Assembly (NCBI RefSeq): GCF_037071985.1
Contig: NZ_JAXHDF010000003.1
Location: forward strand, 310,001-374,000
Origin: Pseudogracilibacillus sp037071985
Lineage (GTDB): Bacteria; Bacillota; Bacilli; Bacillales; Amphibacillaceae
Reading direction: 5' to 3'
Length of the DNA: 64,000 nt
Part shown: positions 17,257 through 26,976 of the stretch, in pieces
Position numbering within the stretch: position 1 is the stretch's first letter
Layout: every line of letters begins with the position of its first letter
Notes under the pieces: model-generated
Told to the model about the DNA's origin: nothing
The model's input: the letters and a program-made list of their open reading frames with translations, nothing else
Databases searched by the model: none
Position numbers and translations under genes: made by a program

Positions 17257-18596
17257 TGAAAGTCTTTAGAAAACGAGGGAAACGAATTCGAGTGAGTGAT
17301 GTATCCCTCGTTTTTCAATTTGTATTCTTTAGACTCGTTGGTGTATGGCTCGCTTCTTTTATCCCTTTTCATCTGTCATTTTTACTTTCTACAACGTGGC
17401 AACTTGATCTATTTCAAACACATTTTATGAGTACGTATGGATTCATTTCATTGGTGATTAGTTTAGTGATAGTAGCTAGCTGTGCTTTTCTTTATTATCG
17501 CTATCGGTATGATCGTATCAGACAGGTTATTCACCGTCAGAAGCTTGCTAAAATGATTACGGAAAATGGTTGGTATGAAACGAAACAAGTACAATCAAGT
17601 AGTTTCTTTAAAGACATACCAAATGGAAAAGCAAAAGATAAAATTAGTCACTTTCCTAAAATGTACTATCGGCTTGAAAAAGGATTGCTTCATATTCAAA
17701 CAGAAATCACATTGGGAAAATATCAAGAGCAGTTACTAAACCTCGAAAATAAACTGGAAAGTGGTTTGTACTGTGAATTGGTATCGAAAGAGTTACATGA
17801 TTCCTTTGTAGAATATATCCTGCTCTATGACACAATTAATAGTCGTATTTCCATTGATGAAGTGGTTGCACAAAATGGTAGCTTAAAGCTCATGGATTCG
17901 ATGTATTGGGAATATGATAGCCTCCCACATATGTTGATTGCTGGTGGAACTGGCGGCGGAAAGACGTACTTTATTCTCACACTAATTGAAGCGCTATTAA
18001 AAACAGATGCAAAGTTGTATATCTTAGATCCGAAAAATGCAGATTTAGCGGATTTAGCTACAGTTATGCCTGATGTGTATTATAAAAAAGAAGACATGAT
18101 GGCATGTATTGACCAATTTTATGATGATATGATGACTCGTAGTGAAGAAATGAAACTGATGGAGGGTTATAAGACAGGAAAAAACTATGCTTATTTAGGT
18201 TTATCTCCTTACTTTTTAGTCTTTGATGAATATGTTGCGTTTATGGAAATGCTTGTTTCTAAGGAAAATACGGCGGTATTAACCAAACTGAAACAAATCG
18301 TCATGTTAGGACGACAAGCAGGATTTTTCCTTATTCTTGCCTGTCAACGACCAGATGCAAAATACCTTGGCGATGGTATTCGAGATCAGTTCAATTTTCG
18401 AGTCGCTTTAGGGCGTATGAGTGAACTCGGATATGGCATGATGTTCGGTAGTGACGTACAAAAGCAATTTTTCTTAAAACAGATCAAAGGACGGGGCTAT
18501 GTCGATAAAGGGGATAATGTCATTTCTGAATTTTATACACCACTTGTCCCGAAAGAACATGACTTTTTAAATGAAATTGCTAAACTAGCCCAATAA
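17256..18596 (+). CDS. FtsK/SpoIIIE-type coupling protein TcpA (Tn916 Orf21-like)
   Basis: The conjugative coupling ATPase that brings the relaxase-DNA complex to the transfer channel. Two N-terminal membrane segments lie at about 35-55 and 62-88. The FtsK-type Walker A is GGTGGGKTYF (about residues 230-239), Walker B is LVFDEYVAF, and a LACQRPDAKYL segment precedes the C-terminal domain. The GTG start at 17256 overlaps the previous stop. Length (446 aa) agrees with Orf21/YdcQ proteins. oriT follows directly. Confidence 0.93.
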   Translation: MKVFRKRGKRIRVSDVSLVFQFVFFRLVGVWLASFIPFHLSFLLSTTWQLDLFQTHFMSTYGFISLVISLVIVASCAFLYYRYRYDRIRQVIHRQKLAKMITENGWYETKQVQSSSFFKDIPNGKAKDKISHFPKMYYRLEKGLLHIQTEITLGKYQEQLLNLENKLESGLYCELVSKELHDSFVEYILLYDTINSRISIDEVVAQNGSLKLMDSMYWEYDSLPHMLIAGGTGGGKTYFILTLIEALLKTDAKLYILDPKNADLADLATVMPDVYYKKEDMMACIDQFYDDMMTRSEEMKLMEGYKTGKNYAYLGLSPYFLVFDEYVAFMEMLVSKENTAVLTKLKQIVMLGRQAGFFLILACQRPDAKYLGDGIRDQFNFRVALGRMSELGYGMMFGSDVQKQFFLKQIKGRGYVDKGDNVISEFYTPLVPKEHDFLNEIAKLAQ

Positions 18597-18601
18597 AGGC
18601 T

Positions 18602-18697
18602 GCCCAGTGCGGCGGCGTGCGAAGCGAAAGCCGACGTGCTGGGCTAAGCCTGCGTGGCGACAGCCACGCCTTAACCCCCCATTTCTAACAGGGGGGT
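18602..18697 (+). other. Origin of transfer (oriT) region
   Basis: The GC-rich gap between coupling-protein and relaxase genes has three inverted repeats. GCCCAG pairs with CTGGGC (18602-18644) and GCGTGGC pairs with GCCACGC (about 18653-18668). ACCCCCC pairs with GGGGGGT (18674-18697) across ATTTCTAACA. The last closely matches, from memory, the nic-site hairpin of ICEBs1 and Tn916 oriT (CTAACAGGGGGG), cut by MOBT relaxases. Confidence 0.88.
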
Positions 18698-18767
18698 AGA
18701 AAAACAATAAGAAGCTGTTCCAAAGACCAATAACACCTGATGGCACAACGGTTTGGAGCATATGAAG

Positions 18768-18806
18768 AAGATGTCAGCTTTTATCCTTTAGTTGACATCT
18801 TTTTTG
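18768..18806 (+). terminator. Attenuator-like hairpin before the relaxase gene
   Basis: A perfect 9-bp stem AAGATGTCA (18768-18776) with TGACATCTT (18793-18801) is followed by a T-run, ending 5 bases before the relaxase ribosome site. It would terminate transcripts from the upstream ICE genes unless read-through is favoured. Confidence 0.7.
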
Positions 18807-18823
18807 TGTTGGGAGGAATGCAC

Positions 18824-20026
18824 ATGAATCAAGTACCTTGGTATCAACAATTAAGAGAAAAACGATTGGAATATGGTGTATCGCAAAATAAACTGGCTGT
18901 TCATATTGGCATTTCAAGACAATATATTAGTGAAATTGAAACAGGAAAAGTAACTCCGACTCAAACATTACAAAATGCTATGTTCGATATTTTAGAGCAA
19001 TTTAATCCAGATGCACCACTGGAAATCTTGTTTGATTATGTACGGATTCGCTTTTTAACGACGAACCCAAAGCCTGTCATTGAAGAGATTTTGAAACTCA
19101 AAATGGAGTACATGTTACATGAGGATTATGCTTTTTACTCTTATATGGAACAATACGTTTTTGGTGATATCGTCGTCATGGTTTCCCCCGATGAGGACAA
19201 AGGTTGTTTACTTGAACTCAAAGGGAAAGGATGCCGTCAATTTGAAAACTTTTTATTAGCCCAGCAACGAACATGGTTCGATTTTTTTATGGATGTGTTT
19301 CGGACTGGTGGGGTTTTTAAACGAATTGACCTTGCGATAAATGATAAGAAAAGCATACTGGATATTCCGTTTCTAACAGAAAAATGCCGCCATGAAGAAT
19401 GTATCTCTGTTTTTCGTAGTTTTAAAAGCTATCGTTCTGGTGAACTCGTACAGAGTGAAGAAAAACCTGACATGGGAAATACGTTATATATCGGTTCGTT
19501 AAAAAGTGACGTGTACTTCTGTGCGTATGAAAAGGATTATGAGCAATACGTAAAACATGGAACATCATTTGAAGCTACAGAAGTAAAAAATCGTTTTGAA
19601 ATCCGTTTAAAAAATGACCGTGCCTATCATGCGATTGTGGATTTAATGACGTATGAAGATGCTGGACGAACTGCTTTTTCGATTATTAACCGATATATTC
19701 GTTTTGTCGATAAAGATGAGGAAAAACGTCGCAGCAGTTGGAAAATGAATAAGGAATGGCAACGTTTTTTGGATTTAGGTGTGAATAGAAAAATATCTTT
19801 AACGACAAAGCCCGAACCATATACGTTTGAAAAATCTTTAAGATGGCTAGCTCGACAAGTTGCTCCTACTTGGAAACTAGCGACAAAGATAGATGAACTC
19901 AATCAAACGAGTGTAATTGAAGACATGTTGGAGCAAGTAGAGTTATCCGACCGTCACCAAAAGATACTCATGCAACAAACCATTCCTATCGAGAAAGTGA
20001 TTCAACCACCGTCAGATAACGAATGA
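18824..20026 (+). CDS. MOBT relaxase / replication initiator (Tn916 Orf20, NicK-like)
   Basis: Nicks oriT and starts rolling-circle transfer and replication. An N-terminal Cro/CI-type HTH (about residues 5-60: QNKLAVHIGISRQYISEIETGK) is followed by the Rep_trans domain. This has the RIDLAIND metal segment and the SYRSGELVQSEEKPDMGNT / LYIGSLKSDVYFCAYEKDYEQ blocks; a catalytic Tyr lies within the domain. The frame opens at 18740, but the ATG at 18824, 7 bases after GGGAGG, starts with the HTH and matches homologues. It has 400 residues. Confidence 0.93.
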   Translation: MNQVPWYQQLREKRLEYGVSQNKLAVHIGISRQYISEIETGKVTPTQTLQNAMFDILEQFNPDAPLEILFDYVRIRFLTTNPKPVIEEILKLKMEYMLHEDYAFYSYMEQYVFGDIVVMVSPDEDKGCLLELKGKGCRQFENFLLAQQRTWFDFFMDVFRTGGVFKRIDLAINDKKSILDIPFLTEKCRHEECISVFRSFKSYRSGELVQSEEKPDMGNTLYIGSLKSDVYFCAYEKDYEQYVKHGTSFEATEVKNRFEIRLKNDRAYHAIVDLMTYEDAGRTAFSIINRYIRFVDKDEEKRRSSWKMNKEWQRFLDLGVNRKISLTTKPEPYTFEKSLRWLARQVAPTWKLATKIDELNQTSVIEDMLEQVELSDRHQKILMQQTIPIEKVIQPPSDNE

Positions 20027-20051
20027 TTAACTTATGAAGGGAGAAACTCGA

Positions 20052-20273
20052 ATGAATTTTGGGCAAAATTTGTACAATTGGTTTCTTAGTAATGCACAAT
20101 CTTTAGTATTAATGGCGATTGTCGTGATTGGCATTTATTTAGGCTTTAAACGAGAGTTTTCTAAACTAATCGGCTTTCTAATCGTTGCGTTGGTTGCAGT
20201 TGGATTAGTTTTTAATGCGGCTGGTGTTAAGGATGTACTATTGAACCTATTCAATAGAATTATTGGTTCTTAG
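20052..20273 (+). CDS. TcpD family small membrane protein
   Basis: A 73-residue protein with two membrane spans (about residues 15-34 and 38-58), beginning MNFGQNLYNWFLSNAQSL. It resembles TcpD-type proteins that sit behind the relaxase gene in Gram-positive conjugation modules. The ATG at 20034 has no ribosome site; the ATG at 20052 lies 9 bases after AAGGGAG and matches the family start. Likely part of the membrane channel assembly. Confidence 0.8.
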   Translation: MNFGQNLYNWFLSNAQSLVLMAIVVIGIYLGFKREFSKLIGFLIVALVAVGLVFNAAGVKDVLLNLFNRIIGS

Positions 20274-20435
20274 GTGTTACAATTTATAGAGATTATTATG
20301 CAATGATTGAAAAATCTTGTAAGAAGATTATAGCATTAGTTATTCAATTAACAGGTCAGATTGCGGAAGTAACAAACGAGTTTTTCTTTGTTTGTTGGGC
20401 AAGGCAATTAATTCATTATGGGGAAGGTAATACGA

Positions 20436-21140
20436 ATGCGTGTGGCTGCAATTTATGATATTCACGCGAACTATTCGGCATTAGAAGCTGTTTTAGCAGA
20501 AATCAAAAAAAACGATGTTGATCGGGTTGTTGTGGGTGGAGATTTAGCTTGGGGGCCTGAGCCACGTCAGGTAATGGATTGTTTGATGGATTATAAAGAA
20601 GAATTCACTTTTATCAGGGGTAACGTTGATCGTGAGGTTCCCTATCGTTATGGGAAAGAAAAAGGCTTGGATGACTTTACAGCGGAATTAAACCACTGGT
20701 GTGCAGATCAATTAACAGAAGAACAATTGAAATTTCTAAAAGGTTTGCCTGAAAAGGTAATTTTGAACATAGATGGGCTGGGAGAAATCCTATTTGTCCA
20801 CGGTTCACCTCGCAGTGATGAAGAGGCAATTCGAATAGATACTCCTGAAAACGAGATTCTACCAATGATCGAAGGTGTTCCGCAGGATATTATTGTTTGT
20901 GGTCATACGCACATTCAGTTTGACCGTACTGTCGGTGGAAAACGCATCATCAATGCAGGAAGTGTTGGATTGCAAAGCCGAGCTAACGGTGCTTGTTGGG
21001 CTTTATTTGGTCCTAATGTTGAATTAAATGTCACTACGTATGATACAAAAATGGCTACTGAAAGAATTCTTAAATCCAATGCACCTTTCAAAGAGGATTT
21101 TGCTGATCATTATTTAAATCCACCTTATGAGGGACCTTGA
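20436..21140 (+). CDS. Metallophosphoesterase (YfcE/MJ0936-like)
   Basis: A calcineurin-like phosphoesterase of 234 residues. The metal ligands are visible: YDIHANYSALEAVL, VVVGGDLAWGPEP, IRGNVDREV, FVHGSPRSDEE and VCGHTHIQFDR. Its substrate is unknown. The ATG at 20436 lies behind GGGGAAGG and is preferred to that at 20418. It is inserted between tcpD and ardA, where Tn916 has no such gene, with about 160 bases of non-coding DNA upstream. It appears to be cargo of the element. Confidence 0.85.
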   Translation: MRVAAIYDIHANYSALEAVLAEIKKNDVDRVVVGGDLAWGPEPRQVMDCLMDYKEEFTFIRGNVDREVPYRYGKEKGLDDFTAELNHWCADQLTEEQLKFLKGLPEKVILNIDGLGEILFVHGSPRSDEEAIRIDTPENEILPMIEGVPQDIIVCGHTHIQFDRTVGGKRIINAGSVGLQSRANGACWALFGPNVELNVTTYDTKMATERILKSNAPFKEDFADHYLNPPYEGP

Positions 21141-21336
21141 CCAATGCACATTGCATTAATTGACTATGCATTGCTTATTCCAGAATAAGGGCGTAATTGT
21201 TGAGTAAGAGCTTAATAAGAAAATTTATGCTATTTCCCATTTGAAATTTAAAATGATTAAGAGAACAATGAATTCTTAAAAGTGATGAGATTTAAGTTTC
21301 ACCATAAGCGAATAAAATTCAATAGGCAAAATAAAG

Positions 21337-21371
21337 AAGCAGTTAACTTTAAACAGTTAGCTGCTTTTTTT
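21337..21371 (+). terminator. Attenuator hairpin in the ardA leader
   Basis: A 12-bp stem AAGCAGTTAACT (21337-21348) with AGTTAGCTGCTT (21355-21366), one G-U pair, followed by seven T residues. It lies 35 bases before ardA in a 265-base gap. Confidence 0.75.
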
Positions 21372-21405
21372 ATGGTTATTTTTAATAAAAAGGATGTGAA
21401 CCTCT

Positions 21406-21906
21406 ATGGAAATGCAAGTTTTTATAACGAATCTCGGTAAATATAATGAAGGAGAAGTTAATGGAGCATGGTTTTCACCACCAATTGATTTTGAGGAAGT
21501 AAAAGAACGTATCGGGTTAAATGGAGAGTATGAAGAATATGCCATTTTTGATTATGATCTCCCCTTTGAAATCGGTGAATATACACCGATTTCGGAAGTG
21601 AACCGCTTATGTGCGATGGTGGAAGAAATTGCAGGCTCACCACTTTATGATTCTCTTTCCGAAGTGCAAAGCTATTGGTTTAACAGTATAGAAGAATTAC
21701 TGGAACACCAAGATGACATTATGTACTATCCTGATTGTGAGAGCATGGCAGATGTTGCAAGGTATTTTGTGGAGGAAACAGGAATATTGGGAGAGGTTCC
21801 TGCTAATTTACAAAACTATATTGATTATGAAGCCTTTGGACGTGATTTAGAAATTGAGGGTAGCTTTCTTATTACGTCAAATGGTGTATTTGAATATACG
21901 CAGTAA
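21406..21906 (+). CDS. ardA: Antirestriction protein ArdA (Tn916 Orf18-like)
   Basis: A DNA-mimic protein that inhibits type I restriction enzymes during transfer. The 166 residues are strongly acidic throughout. They begin MEMQVFITNLGKYNEGEVNG and contain GAWFSPPIDFEEVKERIGL, characteristic of ArdA. It keeps the usual length and the usual place before tcpE. Synthesis is probably controlled by the hairpin in its leader. Confidence 0.94.
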   Translation: MEMQVFITNLGKYNEGEVNGAWFSPPIDFEEVKERIGLNGEYEEYAIFDYDLPFEIGEYTPISEVNRLCAMVEEIAGSPLYDSLSEVQSYWFNSIEELLEHQDDIMYYPDCESMADVARYFVEETGILGEVPANLQNYIDYEAFGRDLEIEGSFLITSNGVFEYTQ

Positions 21907-21967
21907 GTGGCGAAGCAGCTTGTTATCGTACAGGCTGCTTTTTCTATGTATGAGAGGATGATTTCAT

Positions 21968-22360
21968 GTGAAAAAATTAAAAAGCTATACACGTATTTGG
22001 TCAGTCGAAAAAGTGATTTATGCTATTAATGATGTTCGATTACCTTTTCCCGTCACATTCAATCAAATGTCATGGTTTGTACTTTCGCTCTTAGTTGTCA
22101 TGTTGTTAGGGAATCTTCCACCACTCTCTTTAATCAATGGAGCGTTACTAAAGTATGTTGGAATTCCAGTTGCTTTGACATGGTTTATGAGTCAGAAAAC
22201 ATTTGATGGCAAAAAGCCGTATAGATTCCTCAAGTCTGCATTGACCTATTGGTTTCGACCTAAAGTTACCTATGCAGGAAAACCTATCAAACTACAACGT
22301 GTGAAAGTAAATGAAAATATCACCGCTGTTAGGAGTGAAGTCCATGCATTATCCGATTAA
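21968..22360 (+). CDS. TcpE family conjugal transfer membrane protein (Tn916 Orf17-like)
   Basis: A 130-residue protein with two membrane spans (about 38-54 and 62-78) flanked by the family features KKLKSYTRIWSVEKVIYAIN and the C-terminal KPIKLQRVKVNE. The start is GTG at 21968 behind GAGAGGATG. The stop lies inside the next gene (17 bases overlap), which suggests coupled translation with the VirB4-like ATPase. It is a channel component by homology. Confidence 0.88.
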   Translation: MKKLKSYTRIWSVEKVIYAINDVRLPFPVTFNQMSWFVLSLLVVMLLGNLPPLSLINGALLKYVGIPVALTWFMSQKTFDGKKPYRFLKSALTYWFRPKVTYAGKPIKLQRVKVNENITAVRSEVHALSD

Positions 22361-24797
22361 ATACCTTGAAAATAATCTTGTTTTTAACCATGACGGCGAA
22401 TGTTTTGCCTACTATGAACTATTGCCATATAATTATTCTTTTTTGTCGGAGGATGAAAAAATACAGGTGCATGACCACTTTCGTCAATTAATTGCACAGA
22501 ATCAAGACGGCAAAATTCATGCCTTACAGATTAGTACCTCAAGCAGTATTCGTTCGGTACAGGAACGAAGTAAAGAGTTAGTGTCGGGGCGATTACAAGA
22601 CGTTGCTTATGAACGGATTGACGAACAAACAGAAGCCCTTGTTTCTATGATTGGCGAACATCAAGTAGACTATCGTTTCTTTATCGGTTTTAAACTGTTG
22701 CTGAATGAAGAAGAAGTCAGTATGAAAGCAATGGGGAAAAATATCAAAAATTCACTTTCTTCATTTGTCCGTGATGTAAACCATCACCTGTTGGGAGATT
22801 TTGTTTCTATGCCTCATGAAGAAATTAGACGTTTCTCTAAAATGGAATCTTTAATACAAAACAAAGTTTCGAGACGTTTTAAGGTACGACCATTAGATAA
22901 AAATGACTTTGGTTATCTGATAGAACATCTTCACGGCCAAACTGGAATAGCTTATGACGAATATGATTATGCCCTACCTCTAAAGGAATTAAAAAGGGAA
23001 ACTTTAGTGAAGCGTTATGACCTGATTAAACCGACTCGTTGTTTGATTGAGGAAAATCAACGTTATTTAAAAATCGAACAGGAAGAACAGACGACTTATG
23101 TTGCTTATTTTACCATCAACTCGATTGTCGGTGACCTTGAATTTCCGTCAGATGAAATCTTTTATTATCAACAACAACAATTCGATTTTCCAATTGATAC
23201 CTCAATGAATGTGGAAATTGTAACGAACAAAAAAGCATTATCTACTGTTCGGAACAAGAAAAAGGAACTCAAAGATTTGGATAATCATGCCTGGGAATCC
23301 GATAACGAAACAGGCAGCAATGTCATTGATGCATTGGAACAAGTGAATGAATTAGAAGATGTGCTCGATCAAAGTAAAGAATCAATGTACAAGTTAAGCT
23401 ACGTGATTCGCGTGTCTGCTCCTAACTTGGATGAACTCAAACAGCGTTGTAATGAGGTCAAAGATTTTTATGATGATTTGAACGTAAAACTCGTTCGTCC
23501 ATTTGGAGATATGATCGGTTTACACAGTGAATTTATTCCAGCCAGTAAACGGTATATGAATGATTATATTCAGTATGTTACATCCGACTTTTTAGCGGGA
23601 CTTGGATTTGGCGCAACACAAATGCTCGGAGAAACGGAAGGAATATATTTTGGCTACAATTTGGACACGGGAAGAAATGTCTATCTCAATCCCAGCCTAG
23701 CCAGTCAAGGAGTAAAAGGTTCTGTCACCAATGCGTTAGCTTCTGCATTCTTAGGTTCACTTGGTGGCGGGAAATCTTTTAGTAATAACTTGCTTGTTTA
23801 CTATGCCGTTCTCTTTGGTGGTCAAGCTCTCATTGTTGATCCAAAGGCGGAACGAGGAAGATGGAAAGAAACGTTGCCCGAAATTGCCCATGAAATTAAT
23901 ATTGTTAACTTAACGAGTGATGATTCCAACAAAGGATTACTCGATCCTTTTGTCATTATGAAAAAAAAGAAGGATTCGGAAAGTCTTGCGATTGATATTC
24001 TTACCTTCCTCACAGGTATATCCAGTCGGGATGGAGATAAATTCCCTGTATTAAGACGAGCAATTCGGGCAGTTGGTCAACAAGAAGAACGTGGTTTACT
24101 TCTCGTCATTCATGAACTAAGAAGTGATCCTAATCCATTAGCTGGTCCTATCGCCGACCATATCGAAAGTTTTACCGACTATGACTTCGCTCACCTTCTG
24201 TTTTCGGATGGGACTGTCGAAAATTCGATTAGTTTAGAAAAGCAATTGAATATGATTCAAGTGGCGGATTTGGTGTTACCTGATGCAGAAACGAATTTTG
24301 AAGAATATACAACAATGGAACTGCTCAGTGTCGCTATGCTGATTGTCATTTCTACTTTCGCACTAGACTTTATTCATTCCGACCGAAGTGTATTTAAAAT
24401 CGTGGACTTAGACGAAGCATGGGCCTTCCTGCAAGTTGCACAAGGAAAGACTTTATCTAACAAACTAGTACGTGCAGGACGTGCCATGAATGCTGGTGTG
24501 TATTTTGTCACACAGAATTCGGGTGATCTAACCGATGAAAAACTCAAAAATAATATCGGTGTGAAGTTTGCCTTTCGCTCTAGAGATATGACAGAAATTA
24601 AGAAAACCCTTCAATTCTTTGGCGTGGATTCGGAAGATGAATCGAATCAAAGACGATTACGGGAACTGGAAAACGGGCAATGTTTAATTCAAGATTTGTA
24701 TGGACGTGTCGGAATTATTCAAGTCCATCCTGTCTTTGAAGATTTATTTCATGCTTTCGATACTCGACCTCCTGTAAGTGAAAAGGAAACGAGGTGA
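22344..24797 (+). CDS. VirB4-like conjugation ATPase (Tn916 Orf16 / ConE-like)
   Basis: The main secretion ATPase of the transfer channel, 817 residues. It has Walker A GSLGGGKSFSNN (about residue 477), Walker B VDLDEAWAFL and the later FVTQNSGDL. The ATG at 22344 is 6 bases after AGGAGTG and begins MHYPIKYLENNLVF like homologues; the longer frame from 22311 is unlikely. The end overlaps the frame of the next gene. The homologue ConE is essential for ICEBs1 transfer. Confidence 0.94.
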   Translation: MHYPIKYLENNLVFNHDGECFAYYELLPYNYSFLSEDEKIQVHDHFRQLIAQNQDGKIHALQISTSSSIRSVQERSKELVSGRLQDVAYERIDEQTEALVSMIGEHQVDYRFFIGFKLLLNEEEVSMKAMGKNIKNSLSSFVRDVNHHLLGDFVSMPHEEIRRFSKMESLIQNKVSRRFKVRPLDKNDFGYLIEHLHGQTGIAYDEYDYALPLKELKRETLVKRYDLIKPTRCLIEENQRYLKIEQEEQTTYVAYFTINSIVGDLEFPSDEIFYYQQQQFDFPIDTSMNVEIVTNKKALSTVRNKKKELKDLDNHAWESDNETGSNVIDALEQVNELEDVLDQSKESMYKLSYVIRVSAPNLDELKQRCNEVKDFYDDLNVKLVRPFGDMIGLHSEFIPASKRYMNDYIQYVTSDFLAGLGFGATQMLGETEGIYFGYNLDTGRNVYLNPSLASQGVKGSVTNALASAFLGSLGGGKSFSNNLLVYYAVLFGGQALIVDPKAERGRWKETLPEIAHEINIVNLTSDDSNKGLLDPFVIMKKKKDSESLAIDILTFLTGISSRDGDKFPVLRRAIRAVGQQEERGLLLVIHELRSDPNPLAGPIADHIESFTDYDFAHLLFSDGTVENSISLEKQLNMIQVADLVLPDAETNFEEYTTMELLSVAMLIVISTFALDFIHSDRSVFKIVDLDEAWAFLQVAQGKTLSNKLVRAGRAMNAGVYFVTQNSGDLTDEKLKNNIGVKFAFRSRDMTEIKKTLQFFGVDSEDESNQRRLRELENGQCLIQDLYGRVGIIQVHPVFEDLFHAFDTRPPVSEKETR

Positions 24798-24801
24798 CAA
24801 T

Positions 24802-26976
24802 GTGAACAAACAAAAACTAAAAAAGATAGTTATAGCGGTAGTGCTGATTAGTGCTGCCGTTTTTCTATGTCTTCTCTTACTTGGTACATTTGCTCAAGCT
24901 GCTGGACTAGTTGATGATACAGTATCGGAAGATAATTTGTATTCCAAATATGCCCTTGACCATTACCAATTAGATTTCTATGTGGACACAGGTTGGGATT
25001 GGCTCCCGTGGAATTGGAACGATGGGATTGGAAAACAAGTCATGTATGGGCTATACACGATAACAAACTTCATCTGGATTATAAGTTTGTATTTGTCTAA
25101 TGCAACGGGCTACTTAATTCAACAAGCCTATTCTCTCGACTTTATATCACAAACGGCAGATGCTATCGGCAAAAACATGCAAACATTAGCTGGGATTACC
25201 GCAAGTGGTTTTAGCAGTTCTGGATTTTACGTTGGCTTTTTGCTTCTTTTTATTTTAGTGATAGGCATTTATGTTGCCTATACAGGCTTAATGAAACGAG
25301 AAACGACAAAAGCGATTCGAGCGATTCTAAACTTTTTAGTCGTGTTTATCTTGTCTGCTTCTTTTATCGCGTATGCTCCAACCTATATCGCTAAAATTAA
25401 TGACTTTTCCGCTGACATTAGTCAAGCAAGTTTAGATTTGGGAACAAAAATCTTGATGCCTAGTTCTACTAGTCAGGGAAAAGATAGTGTCGATTTGATA
25501 CGGAATAACCTCTTTTCCATTCAAGTGGAGCAGCCTTGGATGTTATTACAATTTGATGATTCAGATAAAGAAACGATTGGCGAAGAACGTGTTGAAAACT
25601 TAGTTTCGATCAATCCTGATACAAATAACGGAAAAGATCGGGAAGATGCTGTAAAAGCAGAAATTGAAGATCATGACAATAAAAACTTAACCATTACGAA
25701 GACCGCCACACGTTTAGGAATGGTCTTCTTTTTATTTCTATTCAATATCGGGATTTCCATTTTTGTGTTTCTTCTATCGGGAATTATGATCTTCTCGCAA
25801 ATTCTGTTTATTATCTATGCGATGTTTCTACCAATTAGCTTTTTACTTTCTATGATACCGACTTTTGAAAACATGGGAAAACAAGCGATTATGAAATTGT
25901 TTAATGTGATTATGCTTCGGGCTGGAATTACATTGATTATTACAATTGCCTTTAGCATTTCATCCATGCTTTACAGTCTAACAATGAGTTATCCGTTTTT
26001 CTTGATTGCCTTTTTGCAGATTGTGACGTTTGCGGGTATTTACATGAAACTCGGTGACATTATGAGCATGTTTAAACTGCAAAGTAATGACTCACAAAGT
26101 GTTGGACGTCAAGTCATGCGTCGTCCTTACCGAATGTTCAATCGGGGTAGTCGACGATTACAACGGACTATCGGACGCACCATTGCAGGGGCAACAGCTG
26201 GAGCAACGGTCGGGGCAGTGGTTGGAAAATCAAAGCAAACAAAGGGTTCGTCCTCTCCCCTACGTCCATTGCAACGGTTAACATCGACTACAAAAGATAA
26301 CAAAAAACAGCCAACTAATCGCACGAAACCAACATCTTTAAGCCAAAAAATGGGTCAAGTAACAGGAAAAATGGTTGGTGCGAAAAATCAGTTCCGTGCG
26401 AATATAGATCATCGAAAAGAACAACTGCATGATTTACCTACTACTACCCAATATGCGGTGATGCAAGGAAAAGAACGGCTTACAAAACCTGCCCGTGATT
26501 TTAAAGAAGGTATGAAACAAGCAAAGGAAAAGAGACAAAAAACAGATGCAGACCGTCAAGAAAAACATCGTCAAACCATTACAGGTAGGCAGCAAGCATT
26601 GGATAAAAAACGTCCTCCTTCTCGGAAGACTGCCAGTCATGAACGGCTAGTCAAGCAAAATGTCAATAAATCTGTACATCGGGATGGATTAAAGAATCCA
26701 GCTGTTCAACAAAAACAAAAGACAAGACCTGTCACAAAAAACGAGCATATGAAGCAATTCAAATTACAACGACAGTTATCGAGTCCAGACAGAAAAGAAC
26801 ATTTTACTGATCATCCCAAACAACCTGTAAAAAAAGAAAACCGATCTCTCAATAAAGAACGTTCTCAACCAAAAAATAGTCGGACAATCATCAAGCGTCC
26901 TTCTAAACCGTTGAAACGTACAAACCAGAAACAAACCACGAAGCGTCCAATCCATGCTGTTAGGGGGAAACGCTAA
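24802..26976 (+). CDS. TrbL/VirB6-like conjugation membrane protein (Tn916 Orf15-like)
   Basis: A 724-residue polytopic protein. A signal-like span (about 10-32) is followed by an extracytoplasmic segment with several tryptophans (DTGWDWLPWNWND). About six more spans run to residue 420. A long basic, Lys/Arg/Gln-rich and probably disordered tail fills residues 440-724. The GTG at 24802, 5 bases after GAGGTGA, is the best start. A decayed relative of its first 320 residues lies at 52268-53238. Its stop overlaps the next gene start (TAATG). Confidence 0.9.
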   Translation: MNKQKLKKIVIAVVLISAAVFLCLLLLGTFAQAAGLVDDTVSEDNLYSKYALDHYQLDFYVDTGWDWLPWNWNDGIGKQVMYGLYTITNFIWIISLYLSNATGYLIQQAYSLDFISQTADAIGKNMQTLAGITASGFSSSGFYVGFLLLFILVIGIYVAYTGLMKRETTKAIRAILNFLVVFILSASFIAYAPTYIAKINDFSADISQASLDLGTKILMPSSTSQGKDSVDLIRNNLFSIQVEQPWMLLQFDDSDKETIGEERVENLVSINPDTNNGKDREDAVKAEIEDHDNKNLTITKTATRLGMVFFLFLFNIGISIFVFLLSGIMIFSQILFIIYAMFLPISFLLSMIPTFENMGKQAIMKLFNVIMLRAGITLIITIAFSISSMLYSLTMSYPFFLIAFLQIVTFAGIYMKLGDIMSMFKLQSNDSQSVGRQVMRRPYRMFNRGSRRLQRTIGRTIAGATAGATVGAVVGKSKQTKGSSSPLRPLQRLTSTTKDNKKQPTNRTKPTSLSQKMGQVTGKMVGAKNQFRANIDHRKEQLHDLPTTTQYAVMQGKERLTKPARDFKEGMKQAKEKRQKTDADRQEKHRQTITGRQQALDKKRPPSRKTASHERLVKQNVNKSVHRDGLKNPAVQQKQKTRPVTKNEHMKQFKLQRQLSSPDRKEHFTDHPKQPVKKENRSLNKERSQPKNSRTIIKRPSKPLKRTNQKQTTKRPIHAVRGKR

